Assembly (NCBI RefSeq): GCF_021134715.1
Contig: NC_060018.1
Span: 11,611,501 to 11,675,500, forward strand
From: Daphnia pulex
Lineage: Eukaryota; Arthropoda; Branchiopoda; Diplostraca; Daphniidae
DNA: 64,000 bases
Direction of reading: 5' to 3'
The first letter of the stretch is position 1. Each line of letters begins with the position of its first letter. The notes under the pieces were generated by a model. That model saw only the letters and a list, made by a program, of their open reading frames with translations. It ran no database searches and was not told the origin of the DNA. Shown one piece after another: positions 46,198 through 63,300 of this stretch. Position numbers and translations under genes: made by a program.

Positions 46198-47099
46198 TTT
46201 CTTTTTTTCTTTCTTTCTTTTAAGTTAAGTTACAATTGAAGCTGAACGTCAGACTTGCCTATCAGTATATTTGTTGTCTTGCAATGACGTAGCCTCCTCG
46301 TGACAATCCAAAGGGATTGGCGGATGAACCCGTCGACGGAGTTGGTGAGCTGTCGCTGGTGTGATGTAAGTGAGGACTTTCGAAATTCCTGGCACTTGTG
46401 TACGAGTTGAGTTATCGTGACTTCTCTATATACACGGTGAAAGGAATTAGATCATCTTCACTCGCACGCCAGTGTACAGTTGACTAACGTATAACTATCA
46501 GCTGAGAAGCGTTGGCGAACCCGGTAAACTTGAGTATAAGTTGCGCGCTTGCGAGTTGCGCCCATAAAACGCGCTCGTTCCAATCTCTTCACTGGGTTCC
46601 TTTCACACAAAAGATTTTCATCAAGATCATAAATTGTCACTTTAGGATTAGAAGCTATAAACGTTCAAGGTTCATTATACGGACTCGGTAAAAGGAGATT
46701 GGAAACATGAAGGATAAAAGGAGGAAGCACAACTCTCGCAAGTGATGTGTCTTTGTTTTTTTGTTATTGGCAAAATATTTTCGTTCCTTTTTATCATCAC
46801 TAGATGGCGAAGAATGGTCTAAATCTTTGATTGATACATTTCATACATGACAGACGCCATAATGATGGCAAAATCAAAGAAAATGTCTTGATTTAGACAA
46901 ACCCGGCTACTTTTGCGAAACTAATGGGGGGGGGGACGAATCTATTGTTGCTGATCGCAAAGAAATTGTAAGATCAACACTTGGCATGAGTTAGTTCTCC
47001 TCCAATCCTCCTCCATGAAAAAATAACTGCGTGACGTGTTCCGCTTCCGCAATTCACGTTTTTATCTGCTGGTCGTCATCCGTCTGTGATCCATTTAAG
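46198..47099. other. P4 leader region
   Basis: No gene seen up to about 46485; from there it is a near-identical copy of 40439-41062 (including the G run at 46926-46935). Confidence 0.6.
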
Positions 47100-48979
47100 A
47101 TGGACCACCGAGGCCGATCCGGGTATTCTACTCCATCAAATTACTCGCGTAATGGGAGAGGAAGAGGTCACCATCATTAGCCACAGAAGTGAGTTTTGAT
47201 TATTTATATTTATTATTATACTCTTACTTTGGCGAGGGATTAGTCTTTTTGTGACGATATGTTTTTGATCTGTAGTGGCTAGTACAGTGTCCGGTTAATT
47301 TAGTTTGATGATGTTTAAAATTTTAAAATATTTGAACATGCTATAAACTTTAAATGATCAGCATTCGTGTCATGAGTGGATGTGTAGGCCTACTATATAC
47401 TGTATAACTTATTTGTTTGCGCAATTGATACTAATTAAACATTGAATTCGGAAGAAGATAATAACGACATTTGGCAACGCACATTGCGATAATTGGAACT
47501 GGCATACCCGAATGATTCAGTGTTTGAACAAATACTTCAATAATAGTTTATCGACGGTTAAGCGATAACTAAAAATCTGGCAAATTATAACGCAACTGAA
47601 AAACGACTCTTTTTGAATTCTTAGCAGAGCACCTAAAAAATTCACCCTCAACCCTGACACCAAATTTCTGGATAATGTAGACGTTGCGGGGGTACATCTT
47701 GTGAATGATTTTGACCTGATTCGTGAAATGCAAGTGCGTTTGGGAAAATTCGCCAAAGGTCAGACTGATTTTTTCCCTGTAATGTGGCCCGTCTCCTTGT
47801 CGACGGAGAATGTCCACTCGCTTGCATCGGAGCCTTACGTGGTGGCACCCAAACCATCCGGACCGCGGTTTCTGCTTTACATTGATTCTTCCGGGGATAT
47901 TTTTCTGGAGAACATGACGCAACACATCTTTCATGTCGACGAGGATCACGCCATTAAGATAGAAACGTTTGACGGGAGACCTGTCACTGACACTGTTCTC
48001 GATGGGATCATTACAAGCGAAAAATTCAATGGTGCTGATTCCAGTTGCGAAGGAAATAAGGAAGAAGGAAATAACAGAAAATTGACGTTTTTAATTCGCG
48101 ACGCTATCAGATGCAACGGAAAGGATCTGACTAACTATAATATTCTCAAACGAATCACTTTTGTCAGGGTAAGTTATTAATATGTTGGTAATTGACTAAG
48201 GTTCTTGATTACATTCTGATTTGTGTGACAATAGGAGGAGATCTTGATACCGAGTTGTGCCGGTGTGAAAAAGAACGAGGCATTTGATTTGGATATTGTC
48301 AAGTATGAGGAAGCGTATCAGACTGAAAATTATTTGTCTGATGAATACGCCCAGCGTTTCAAATATCCGTTTCGTTCGCTCATGTTCTGCCCACGAGCAA
48401 AGGTGACATCCACATGCACTTGTTTGGTTAGTCTTGTCCTTAACTTGATTATACTTTCTGTCATTGAAGGGCTACAAATGCGGAACCAACTACGACGTCT
48501 TTCAATGGCAGGAAAATGATGTTCAGGAATGCAGTTTTCGACTAAAAATTCCGAAAGGAATTAAAGAGTTATTAAAACACAAAATTTATTACAATTTTGA
48601 TTGCAGAGCAGTTTTTTTTATTTCTTCCACCGTTACACTTTTAGTCTAAAAATAGCCGAGCTTCATGCAGGGGGTCCTAATCTCTCTGAAATCAAATACG
48701 ACACGATTAGACTGACAGAAGAAATTAAAACACTGGACGGATGCATCATTGATTGCCGCTATTTTGAACACCAATGGATCTTCATCAAGCAGCGCCATGA
48801 CCGCAATCATCCCAATGGAAGGCGTGCAGTTATGGGTAAACTCGTCTCTTGACATCTGACGTTTTTAGTACCCATCTAATGGTGCATTTCAATCACTAGA
48901 GAAAATGGCAGCGCTTGAAAAATCCGTTTCTCGCGATCTTCTCCTGACAAATCTGGAAAAATCTAGAGGTTTGGAATGA
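47100..48979 (+). CDS. Capping guanylyltransferase-like protein P4
   Basis: Exons 47100-47188, 47628-48168, 48235-48402, 48470-48567, 48645-48835, 48900-48979; phases agree and exons 2-6 are open to TGA. Exon 1 encodes MDHRGRSGYSTPSNYSRNGR then RGRGHHH, an Arg/Gly-rich start, but has an in-frame TAG at 47178, shared with P3. Either translation starts at a Met in exon 2 (MQVRLGKFAKGQ, 47727), or that exon is a leader. The domain follows capping guanylyltransferase: PVSLS, APKPSGPRF, TVLDGII, GYKCGTNYDVFQWQEND, IKYDTIRLTEEIK, WIFIKQRHDRNHPNG. Motif I Asp and motif IV Glu are replaced as in P1/P2, and here motif VI is QWQ, losing both basic positions. Probably non-catalytic. Confidence 0.55.
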
Positions 48980-49437
48980 AATTGTTTGCTTGTCACCAGT
49001 TTTTCCAGCAATGAAGTCCGATTTGTGTAGATGTAGTCGTAGTGTAGTAATAGAACTTTTAACCATCTATTCGTTTCCCATAAAAATTAATAAATTGTCC
49101 CATTAACAAATGAAATAAAAAAAAGGGTCGGGTAATTTAAACACAATTTGAATTTATTTTTGCAAAAAAAGCGCCTAGTTAATGGCGAAGATAATGTTGC
49201 AAAAGGCAACCAAGGAAATCGGCAATTTAAATACACAGCCAATGTGGCTGGCAGGACGATCAATATCGAGGGGGAGAGGAGCAATTTCTTTGTCGTTCCT
49301 CCATTTTGTACATTTTCGATTATAATTTAAGCAGATCACAAGCGTTTTTACCTAGTATAACGCGTAAAACCAAACACTCAATTGTCATGAAGGTTAAAAT
49401 ACCAACTGTCAGAATTCAGATCAATTAATGTAGGATT
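48980..49437. other. P4 3' flank / spacer to PI3K
   Basis: No gene. 49140-49300 is the cassette tail also found at 27780-27950. The rest is AT-rich and holds the 3' end region of the PI3K gene. Confidence 0.5.
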
Positions 49438-53506
<4,069 letters not shown>

Positions 53507-54371
53507 TTTGAATGTCACTAATTCACTATACCTCGTCACTTGAAGGAAACGAAAAGTCAATAAGCATCAATGCATAACGAATACAGTAGGAACAGCCCCT
53601 AGTCAACGCAACACAACATACCCCGTATACAAGTTCAACCGACTAATTTGACAGCTGGTTCAAAGCATTTCCTTATTAGATCTGGACTTATCCAACACGT
53701 ACAAAAAACAGTAACTGCTGGTTCGCTTGCAGCTGTTTGTGACTTTGAAATACAGCAACGGATAGCGTACTTATAATACGAGAGTAAGGGAATGTGTAAA
53801 TAGCCTTGACAACCGCTTGAGGTAATTGGCGTTCCGTTAGAGAGCGCTGATAGACATCCCAGCTCATAAACGTTCGATACATATTATTTATGTTAAAATT
53901 GATTGTAGTAAGAATTAATTCACGAAATGAATCATCTTTTTATTAATATCGTATTTTAGTTTGAATAAAATATTTTTTAAATTTGTTGTGATATTATTTT
54001 TTGCCGCTTGGGGCGCAGGAAAAAATGAAGGGGGAGTTTCTAGAAGGCATTCAATGTTTATTGATGAAGATCAAAACATTCTCGCGAGTGTGGACTGCGG
54101 AGAAAGCAATAATACGGGACTAAAACGAGTAAATCAAGATGTGTTTTGTGGGGCGATAATATGAAATCAGGTTCATATGAACGAAACATCTGTTTACGTT
54201 CAGTACGTCTTAATAAATACTAATCAAGGCTCATCTATGGAATACTCTTATTGGTTTCGCCTGGTTCTTTACTGAAAGTTCCGTATTTTGGTATATTCGA
54301 TCACGTGTCACTAGAAATGTGAAAAGCCCCATGGTAACAGATTTTCGAAAAATTTTGCTTCTAACTCTAAA
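53507..54371. promoter_or_regulatory. Shared intergenic region of PI3K and SZT2 (divergent)
   Basis: 865 bp between the two start codons, which face away from each other. No supported gene. A 64-codon minus frame at 53688-53882 could be leader sequence. Contains TGTTTAC (54191-54197, FoxO-type core) and TCACGTG (54301-54307, E-box), 65 bp before the SZT2 ATG. No TATA box at a convincing place. Confidence 0.5.
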
Positions 54372-57300
54372 ATGGGTTCAGAAAATGAAGAAACAATGGA
54401 GCTTCAGGCAGAGCACCTTTTCTTGTTGATGAAGAAAGATTACAGGATATCAAGAAATGCTCGAGCAGAGTGGTATTTTAACCACCTGAATCACACAGTC
54501 CAAATACCTAAAGCTGACAAGGTGGAACACTTCAAGGGAGAAATAGAAATAGTCTCTGCCATCCCCCAAGAAACACCCATAGAGTGGGATTGGGATACTA
54601 GCCATCTTTATCAGTATGTCATAACAACATTTGTCAACATGTTTCTTCATTTATTTCTAAAAATTACATTAATTCTAGATATGTGATTACTCCTTCAACT
54701 GTGGTGACTTTTCTCTCCCACACATATCGTCTTGCACTCTGTCTGGATCTGAGCCCTTCTGCTGCAACTGTGGATTGTATTGGAGGATTTACTTTGCTTG
54801 ATGAGATTCTTTCTTCATTCAAGTAATTTCAGTATTCCTTTCAATATCAACATTTACTGATATTTTTTCTATTCACAGAAATTGTGTTCAAGGACTAGCC
54901 AGACCGTTTACTGTTCCTGGAAGTCAGCTTCTATTTTGCCCAAAAATTTATGTCACTGTTATTGCTCACACACCATTTCTAGTTTCAAAAGGACAACAGG
55001 TAAATTAAAATAATTCCATCATCATTAAAACATTTTCAGAACTTTCTGGAATTTTTTTTTATCTATTTCACAGGTCCTTGTTGCTGGATGGTTACTACAG
55101 CAAGATAATGTCAATGCCTTTGTGGATCTGGTTCAATTCAAACTTAGCTCAATGTATGTTCATGAAGGACTCGTGTTCGAACGAAAACTGATGACGCACC
55201 TTTTGTATTTTCCAGTGAAATCCGATTATCATGTTGGACAACCTTCGTCGAAGAACAGAGAGACGCACAATTGGCAGATGCCGAAAGGATAGTCGGTGGA
55301 TTGTTTGAAAGCCTGTCCGATAAAACAACGAATAGTTCTACCATCAGTATGGCCACCCCAGAAGTTTCCTTTATCAGCATTCTACGCTACGGGATGCTCG
55401 CCTTAGAGCTTCTTCCGGAAAAGAGCAGCGCCGGTAACCATTAATACGTTCAATCAATGATATGATCAGATTTTTACGTCTTTAAACTGTTCACTAGGAA
55501 TCATCATCTTCACTGATGGAGTGTTTGGAACGACTGATGCTGGGTGGTCTGAAGCTTTGCTTTCTCAGCTTCGACACAACACTATCGCCTGTTCATTTGT
55601 CCAGGTATCAATCAAATTGTGTTTTATACAATCTAAACAATCCCACTAAAACGCATTTCTTTTAAATTCATCCGATAGGTTGGTTCCAGAACTTGCCATC
55701 CCGCGTCATCCGAAGGTTTTTTGCCAAATAATGACCTGATGGAATTTGTGGCGTCTACGACTTTCGGCACTTGTCTTAGTGGTGCTCCGCATGTGGACAA
55801 TAACTACGATTATCAGATGAACGTGTATCATAAACAGTTTCTAACTTGGGGCTTTGAAAAATATCTTTTGAGACCAACCCAGACGGTAAACCAATTAAGA
55901 ATAAATCATCTTAATCTGTTGATTTACTCAAAACGTTTTGTTCAATTCTAAAATAGGATTCGAAAAACTGGAGTCTTTCCAATCGCTGCTTCGAAGCCAG
56001 CGCTATCCATCGAGTCAAGAAGAAAGTGAGCGAATATCAAGTCAATTGCTCATTGCACAGCGTCTTGTCCTGTCGACTTCGAGAGGGTTTCACCATTAAG
56101 GAGGTCTAATATTTCTTTCGATGGCCAATGTGTTAAGAACGTGAGCAATAATGTTTCTTCAATCCGCAGGTCCATCTGGATGATGAAGTTGTTGAAGTCC
56201 TCTTGACTCTTCCATGGCGACCTGCAATCCAAATCGAGTATTCGATTAGAGGACAATGGCCCATAACTCAGGGAACTGTCAGGTGTGGCATCAGCATACA
56301 AGGACCTTACGAATTTCTACACGACGTTACCTGCAAAAAAATCCAGGATCTTTGCTCCAGATACCGCCAGGTGGGGTTTACCCTTTTATATATTAAAAAT
56401 GTTGCGTTTTAATTTTAAAGGATTTCTCCGTAGTTGGTCGTGCAATCTTATTGGGCCTCGATCAAAAATCTGTCAGAGACGGATCAACTTCTCGTTCACC
56501 TGCACTCGTTTTCATCAAATCCAGCTTTCTACACGGTTCCAGAAGCCATCAAAAGTGGAGTTCCTCTCTTTTACTTGCCTCCGAATGAGAGCTCCCTAGT
56601 CAACGCGTCGAGCGATTTTGCTTATCCACAGTTCGACGCCTTTTGGAGACCGATTTGTGTTTTGGATATTGGTTACTGGCAGCGTTGGTTGCATTGTCAC
56701 CGCATCGGCATTCTGTTCCAGCACGATCGCCCTTTGCCCAAGCATCTGCATGTGCCATCGACTAGCGGCCGTTACCACTCAATTCAGTGTCGACAAGTAA
56801 ACTGAAATTTTTTTTTTGTAATTTCTCCACCGTCTTGAAGTTAACGAAAATCTTTTTCCTTCGATTAAGGCGGCAACAGCTCTGAATGCAGCGCTACGAG
56901 ACTTCACCTCATTCGTCCTCCTGGAAAATCATTCTTATATCGGGCTGGTGTGCACTGACTCGGAGAAACCGGTATCTTTCTACCTCGTACGGCTAACACA
57001 CAAACCGCCATGTGTTCTGATCCGCATTGCCTTTTTAGGGGGCACCACTGGATCTATCCGTCAAAAAGTAATTCCCCATTAAACTATCTCAAAAATTAAG
57101 CTAATTTTCTTTCCTCGTCTCTAAAGGTTGTGGGTGATCTGAAAAAAGTCATTCAGAGCTTAAATTTCCCTCAGCGCTCCCTTCCACAAGATGCGTTCAA
57201 ATCAGTGGCCGCCATTCCTTGTTGCAAAGTTTTGCAGAAACCGGCAGAGAAGATTCTTCTACGGTATGTTTTTCGATTCGACACTCGTAGGTTACCTATT

Positions 57301-60300
57301 GGAATTTAACCCATTTGATTGTATATCAGGTACGAGAAAATGCCAGTGGATTTCTTCCAAGTTGTTCCAAACGATCCGTTCGTAGGACAGAATAACAACC
57401 TCCTTAAGCGTCAATCGTCTAGTCCTGGTTAGTTCGACGTTTATTGACGCTGCCCTGTGTCACCATTCCATTTTGATTGTTTCGTGTCATTTACAGGTAC
57501 GCAGTGGTCGACCCTCAGCCATTATTTGCATCATAGAAGATGGATTTGGTGCATCCAGGGCTCTCCGGGTTTGTCTCTCAGTTTGAATTCAGTTGCCAGA
57601 ATTTTGTCCATCATCACCAAAATGAGGTTGCAAGAAGGTTTCAGCTTTGCTCACTCTGCCTCGGGCATCTTTACATTCCTTTTGGAGGTGGATATGGAGG
57701 TAATCAAGCCAATTTCCTAATTACGTCTTCATCACTGTCATTATTTCTTTATTTTGTGCTATATATTAGGGACGTAACTGCCAGTTGCTTCCGGCTACGG
57801 TCGACGAAGAATCGCCGGACCATCCCAAAAATTGCGCCTGCATAGTACAGTACGTGCTTTTCCCTCCTCACAGCACGGGAACGTTCGGCCAAAAAGATTC
57901 GGAAGACGAGGCGACGGAAGAGTCTGACATTTTGGACTCGTCCGGCGCCCAGTTGGAGATTGTCACCGAATGCTGGGTCGAACCCCAAACAGGAGTAGTG
58001 GGCGATTCACCGCACGAGCGACGGTTTTTCCAGGGATTAGACTACCACGACGTGGCCGAATCGGTAAGCCACGCGTTCATATTCATTTCTAATTCGGTGA
58101 TGTTCTTCTTTTAGAGAAGATGGGAATCCGTTACTTTCACTTCAGTTTGTCTTTCAAGAAAAGATAAGGGCAGGTTTAAGGCTGGGTTTTAGGACCCGGT
58201 CTGTCAGTCCACAAGTCTCACAAAATGACTCTACCTTTTTGTGTACTTTTAGTATCTGAAACACGAGCAAACTCCAACTGTATATCTCGTCGCCCAATTG
58301 ACAGGGTTTAACGGTCAAGAGCCGGAATGTAAACGTCTACTCGACCAGAGTTTTATTTTGAAAGATAAGAAAACTTTTAACGCATGACAAACTTTTACCA
58401 AATGTTTGCGCAACGGAGCAGGTTGATTTTTTTTCTTTTTTTTTTTCTCCCTTGCTTTTTCTGGACTAATGAATCCATTTTACTTGTTTCCTTTTGAAAA
58501 ATATTAATAATACCCGGCGTCTGATTTTTTGGAATGAAAGATCATGTTTCGAGCTCATAACGAAAGATTTTAAGAGCCGTATTTCGAATTTTTGAGTAAA
58601 TAACATTTTAGTTTTATCTCGAAGCAAACACACACTGGCTGTCTTTCCATATTCTTTGAGCACGTGATATTATCAGTTATCACGTAGTTTCGAGTTGCCT
58701 CAAAATCGGATTCATTTTTTTTTTTTTTTTACTTTCTCGGCGAAGGGTGAGCTTATTGAGCAAATACGGTTTGTTTGCACTTTCAAAGATTAGGAACCTC
58801 TCCCCTCTCTTTCTCGTTGTTTTCCAAACGCTAAAAGACTTGACATCATCCTCAAAGTTTTTTTTTATTTGAAAATTTTTTTTTTTTCGATCCTGATAAG
58901 ATTACCGTTGAGCAACGCTATGGTTACCCAATCTTAGCCACCTGCAACGTTCGAAATTCACCTGTTAGAGGCATAAGCAAACCAATGCGAATTGAATTTT
59001 TAAGAATGCGTGAAAATTGAAAGGCGACATGACTCAAGATTCGATTTAATTAATTTTCAATAAAGACACCAATCAATTGTTTTAATTTCAAAACGTCGAG
59101 CGGATCAAAGACGACGCGTAAAAATCTCTTTCGTAATAATTTTCTCATGGCCCCAAAGTTGGAACAAGTGTAGTCCACGTTGAACCTGCTGATTAGTCAG
59201 AGATAACTGACTGGACAAAGAGAAGGGAGGTCTCACTTATCTCTTTTAACGACACTCCTCGCCACCTCTGCTCCGTCGTTTCGACCGGGTGGTATAAAAC
59301 TGGGCTGCCAAAAGGTAGAGTGGTCTACTTGTTCCTGCCCATCTGCAAGCCCAGTTGCGAGTTGTGTCGTCAAAGGAGAGAACAGGCCTCTCTCCTCTTC
59401 GTTGCAGCAGCAAGAAATCCCAAGTTGAAGATTTCATTTTCCCCTGCCGCATCTCTTTGGTAGCCTGGCCCGTCGAGTTGGAAGTGGGGATCTCGGCATT
59501 TTTGTCTTTGGTTCTCAAAAAGGTTACCGGCGCTTTGCAATTTGCCGTTTCCTAGTGGATCCAGGCGAATTCCAAACGTCGCGCCAACCCTTACAATCGT
59601 TATTTGCCAGATCTATCTCTTCCAGCTCACGGTCGCTACTCTCGTCGCCACCCGCTTTTACAAATTGGTTTAAAACTTTCTATTTTATTACTATTTTTTT
59701 TTTTTGTTCTTTTAATTGCTATTTTTCTTTTGATTTTGATTTATTAAGTTTTTTTTTTCTGACTGGATTGGGGAATAAGTGGAGCAGTGGATCTCCACTT
59801 TGATACATTAGATATAAGTGAGATTCAACTACTCCAACTTCTTCCCCCCAGATCATTTTCTTCTTTGATCCGCCGACGTCTTTGATTCTTGATTGGTGTC
59901 GTTTGAAAATTGAAATACAATTCGTTTGATGGTCGATGAGGTTAGAAATAAATACAATCGAACTATCGAAAATAAAGAATCCGAGTCTTTGAGGTCGCAC
60001 TTTTTATATCAAGTGTCTGTTTACTTTAAAATGGAAAGATATTTTCACTGAAACACGACACGTACGCAATGAATTGAGGTTAGCCCTATGGTTGCATTCT
60101 TAAGAAATGGGCGGAAGTCACGGACGGATATTGACGCCTATGGGCGAGATAACCGGAAATGAGTAAAACTACGTCTGTGTGTGTGTGTGTCAAGACCGAA
60201 ACATGCCGGCCTAAGAATGTTTTATCACAAGTCAACAACAGAGAAAAAGAGTGGTGAACGATATGATTAAACTGATCTGCGCACATCATAAATAGTCGCG

Positions 60301-63300
60301 GCTTATCGGTCAATCCCTCCGGCCGGAATAAGGCTTTGCGGTCAAGAGCCGTGAATAATAAAGATAATGAACGATGATAAATTTTGGTTGTATAGACAAG
60401 TGTGTACACTAAAGAGATAAGATTTTTTCTTATGGAGTGGGGAGAAGAAGATTTGAATACATTTATTTTAATGACAACATATTGGTTTTTTTAGTTTTAT
60501 CCAATGGATTTGGATTGCATTTCGTCGTTGGTGACCTTTGAGCATCTGAATTTGATGTGCCGCCAGGCGGACCGAGCGCTCGCTGCGGGTGAGCCGGAAA
60601 AATCCTTCCCGCCGTCACCCGGAATACACGGACGGAGGGATGGGTTTTCACCTGCCGTTGGAAACGATTCCTCCAGTCACTTCACTCCGCCCAACGGATG
60701 GGACCGACGGACGGAAGAAGCGCTCAAGGACGACACGGTCACTTGTGTTCCATTCTGTTTCCAGCTGCCCAGACTCTTGCCCAAATGTAGCCGAGCCAAA
60801 TTGATGTTCAGTACATTTGTTCAAGGTATTTGTATGCGTTGATATTGTTGGATTAATTGAATAGAGTTAATTCAATTTTCACATGTTTCTGGCCCGCAGA
60901 ATTCAAGTCCCCCGTCCGGTACATCCCCAGTTCGGCGGATACGGTTAACGAGCTCCTGTTTGATCTCTTAACGCGCCAGCTTTCCCAGTTGGGTCTCCAA
61001 GAGGTCATACTCCAGGACAACGACTGTCGTGAGCTGCTCAAAAATCTGGAGCTTCAGGCGGCCTCTGAATGTCCACTCAAAGACGACGATTTCCCCAACA
61101 ACAATGGTGAAATTGATTAAAGATTCAATCAAATTTTGGTTTGATTTTAATATCTTATCTTTTTTTTTTCCAACACGCGGAACATTAGATCCTGATACGG
61201 AAGTGGATTCTTTTGCCACTGCGCGTGAAGCAATTACTCCGCGCAGTCCTAGGGACATTAACTTGAGTAATCCGCCTAGCAGGTGAAAACATTTCTATTC
61301 TTTCTCCTTTCCATTACAAGACATTAAACACCATCCATTACATTCCATTACAGGCCATCTTTGCTGACGCCGCTGAACATTAGTTATCGAAGTGGCATCA
61401 ATTGTCACGAGGACCGTACAGATCCGGCTGCCAGCAATAGCGAAGGCGGCGTGCCCATGTGGCGTTGTTTTGTCAAGAGCGTGAGTTCCTCCCACATTGT
61501 GCTGGTCCTCCTTCCGGCCTCCTTCCAGGTTGGAAACCGATTTAAATACTTGAATGATCAATGAATTTGATTTGAACAAATTTGATTGTGATTGACAGGA
61601 CTTGAAATTGCTGATGCTCAACGACGAGCATTTGCAGATGACTCGTTCACCCCACCTGACCAAAGTCAAGCCGGATTTCACTCCGGAAACAGAGCCCTAC
61701 ACGAATAATGAAGGCTCGATGGAGAGCAAGTCGACCAATGAGGAAGCCGCTAAACATTTGACGACGGACGACGATCAGATGACGAGTTGCTCTCAGTCGC
61801 AATCGACTTCGCAGCCGTGCTCGTTGGGTCCTACGCGGACCAATTCGTTCGCCGGACAGCAACGCCCACGACTGGCAAGTCATTCGTCAGTTCAGGCAGC
61901 TCGCATCCGGGCAGGCTCGCTCGACACGGCTCCCTTGTCCCACGATCAACATCATCCGCCACACCCGCAGCCATTCCAGCACCATCACGTCCACGCCAGC
62001 TGTTCAGTCGGATCTGCGGATCGACGACACAGCAGCAAAGCGTCCAATTCCTTATTTGGTAGCGGAGCTTCCTACTTCCGGCCCGTGACGTCTTTGCCGT
62101 CTTTCTCATCTCCCGTGAGATCTGCTCCCGTCTTCGCGTCGTTGACTCTGCCCGTCTACGTTTTCGATTGCCCATTGACGAACCTGGTGGGCCAATTGCT
62201 GTCCAGGGGGGAAAATCCCAAGGTGTCTCTCAGTCGGGACCACACCTTCCCGAATGAGGAAGACATTTCGGCCAGCAATGACGAAGAAAAAGAAGAAGAT
62301 AAAGAAGTGCCGGGTCAACCGGAATCGGAGCCTATCCCAGACGATCCAGTCTCTGCCGGATCTGTCAATACCCTTTCCCAGTACTGCGCCGTCGTCGAGG
62401 CTCTTTACTGCAAGTGTCTGGGCCAAGCCCTGTTCACCTCGCTCCAGCTGGGTCGTGCCATCCATTCGCGTGACGTCGAAGCAGCCATGAACCTGTGTAA
62501 AGAGACGCTCCTGGAAGTCGACATTACGGCTTTCATTCAAAACATTTGTGGGCATCTGAAGGATTTCAAGATGAAGGCCGGCGTCGAAGTACTCCGCCAT
62601 CAAAGGCAGACGTCCTCTTCCGGCGAGCCCTTGGTGGACGACGATGATGCCAAATGGCATTTCCCGCTGAGTTTGCTCCGCCTGCACCAGCCCTGCGCCA
62701 ACCTCAAGCACTTGCACAAACTCATCCGCACGCGTTTCCAGGAAATTGTCTGCCTCTCTTTCAAGCCGGTCCCGTCTCTTTTCGATTACTACTTCTACTG
62801 CCCGCCCGACCATCCCATTTCACCCGTACCAACGGACATGGCCGCCCATAATTTGAGCGTCGGTCTTGACGACAACGAGATGGTCGAATTCCGGCAATCC
62901 TTCGACACGGAAAATTCCGTCAGTCGGACTTGTTCGTTGACTGGAGGCCGTTCCGATTCCGGATCAGAGCCCATAGATGACGTCGAATGGGAAGAAGATG
63001 GCGAAGGTGAGGCGGAAGTGCCATCTGTCCCTCTTTTCCTACACCTGACGGCCACTGTCCGTTCGAAGAAAAACGTTACCAGCCAATCGCTGAACGCTCT
63101 GCCCACCTGCTTGGGAGATCTGATGTCCATTCTCCCTGGTAAGGAATCTCCAGTAATTGGTTTTAATTAGAAATTCAATTCAAATTTTTTCTTTTTCGCT
63201 TCTTCAGGATCATCAGCGGTGCTGGATTTGAAAGGATTGAAAATTACTTTGGATTTCCTCTGTTTGACATTCCGATCGGATCTGGAAGAATTGGTTCCTG

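Noticed and set aside
53688-53882. 64-residue minus-strand protein between PI3K and SZT2
   Set aside because: Has an ATG but no recognisable family and sits where a PI3K 5' leader is expected.
53961-54164. Small secreted-looking peptide before SZT2
   Set aside because: The frame begins with TTG, not ATG, and no homology or splice context supports it.
62106-62813. 235-codon minus-strand frame in SZT2 exon 20
   Set aside because: Antisense shadow of the long SZT2 exon, whose sense frame carries SZT2 blocks.
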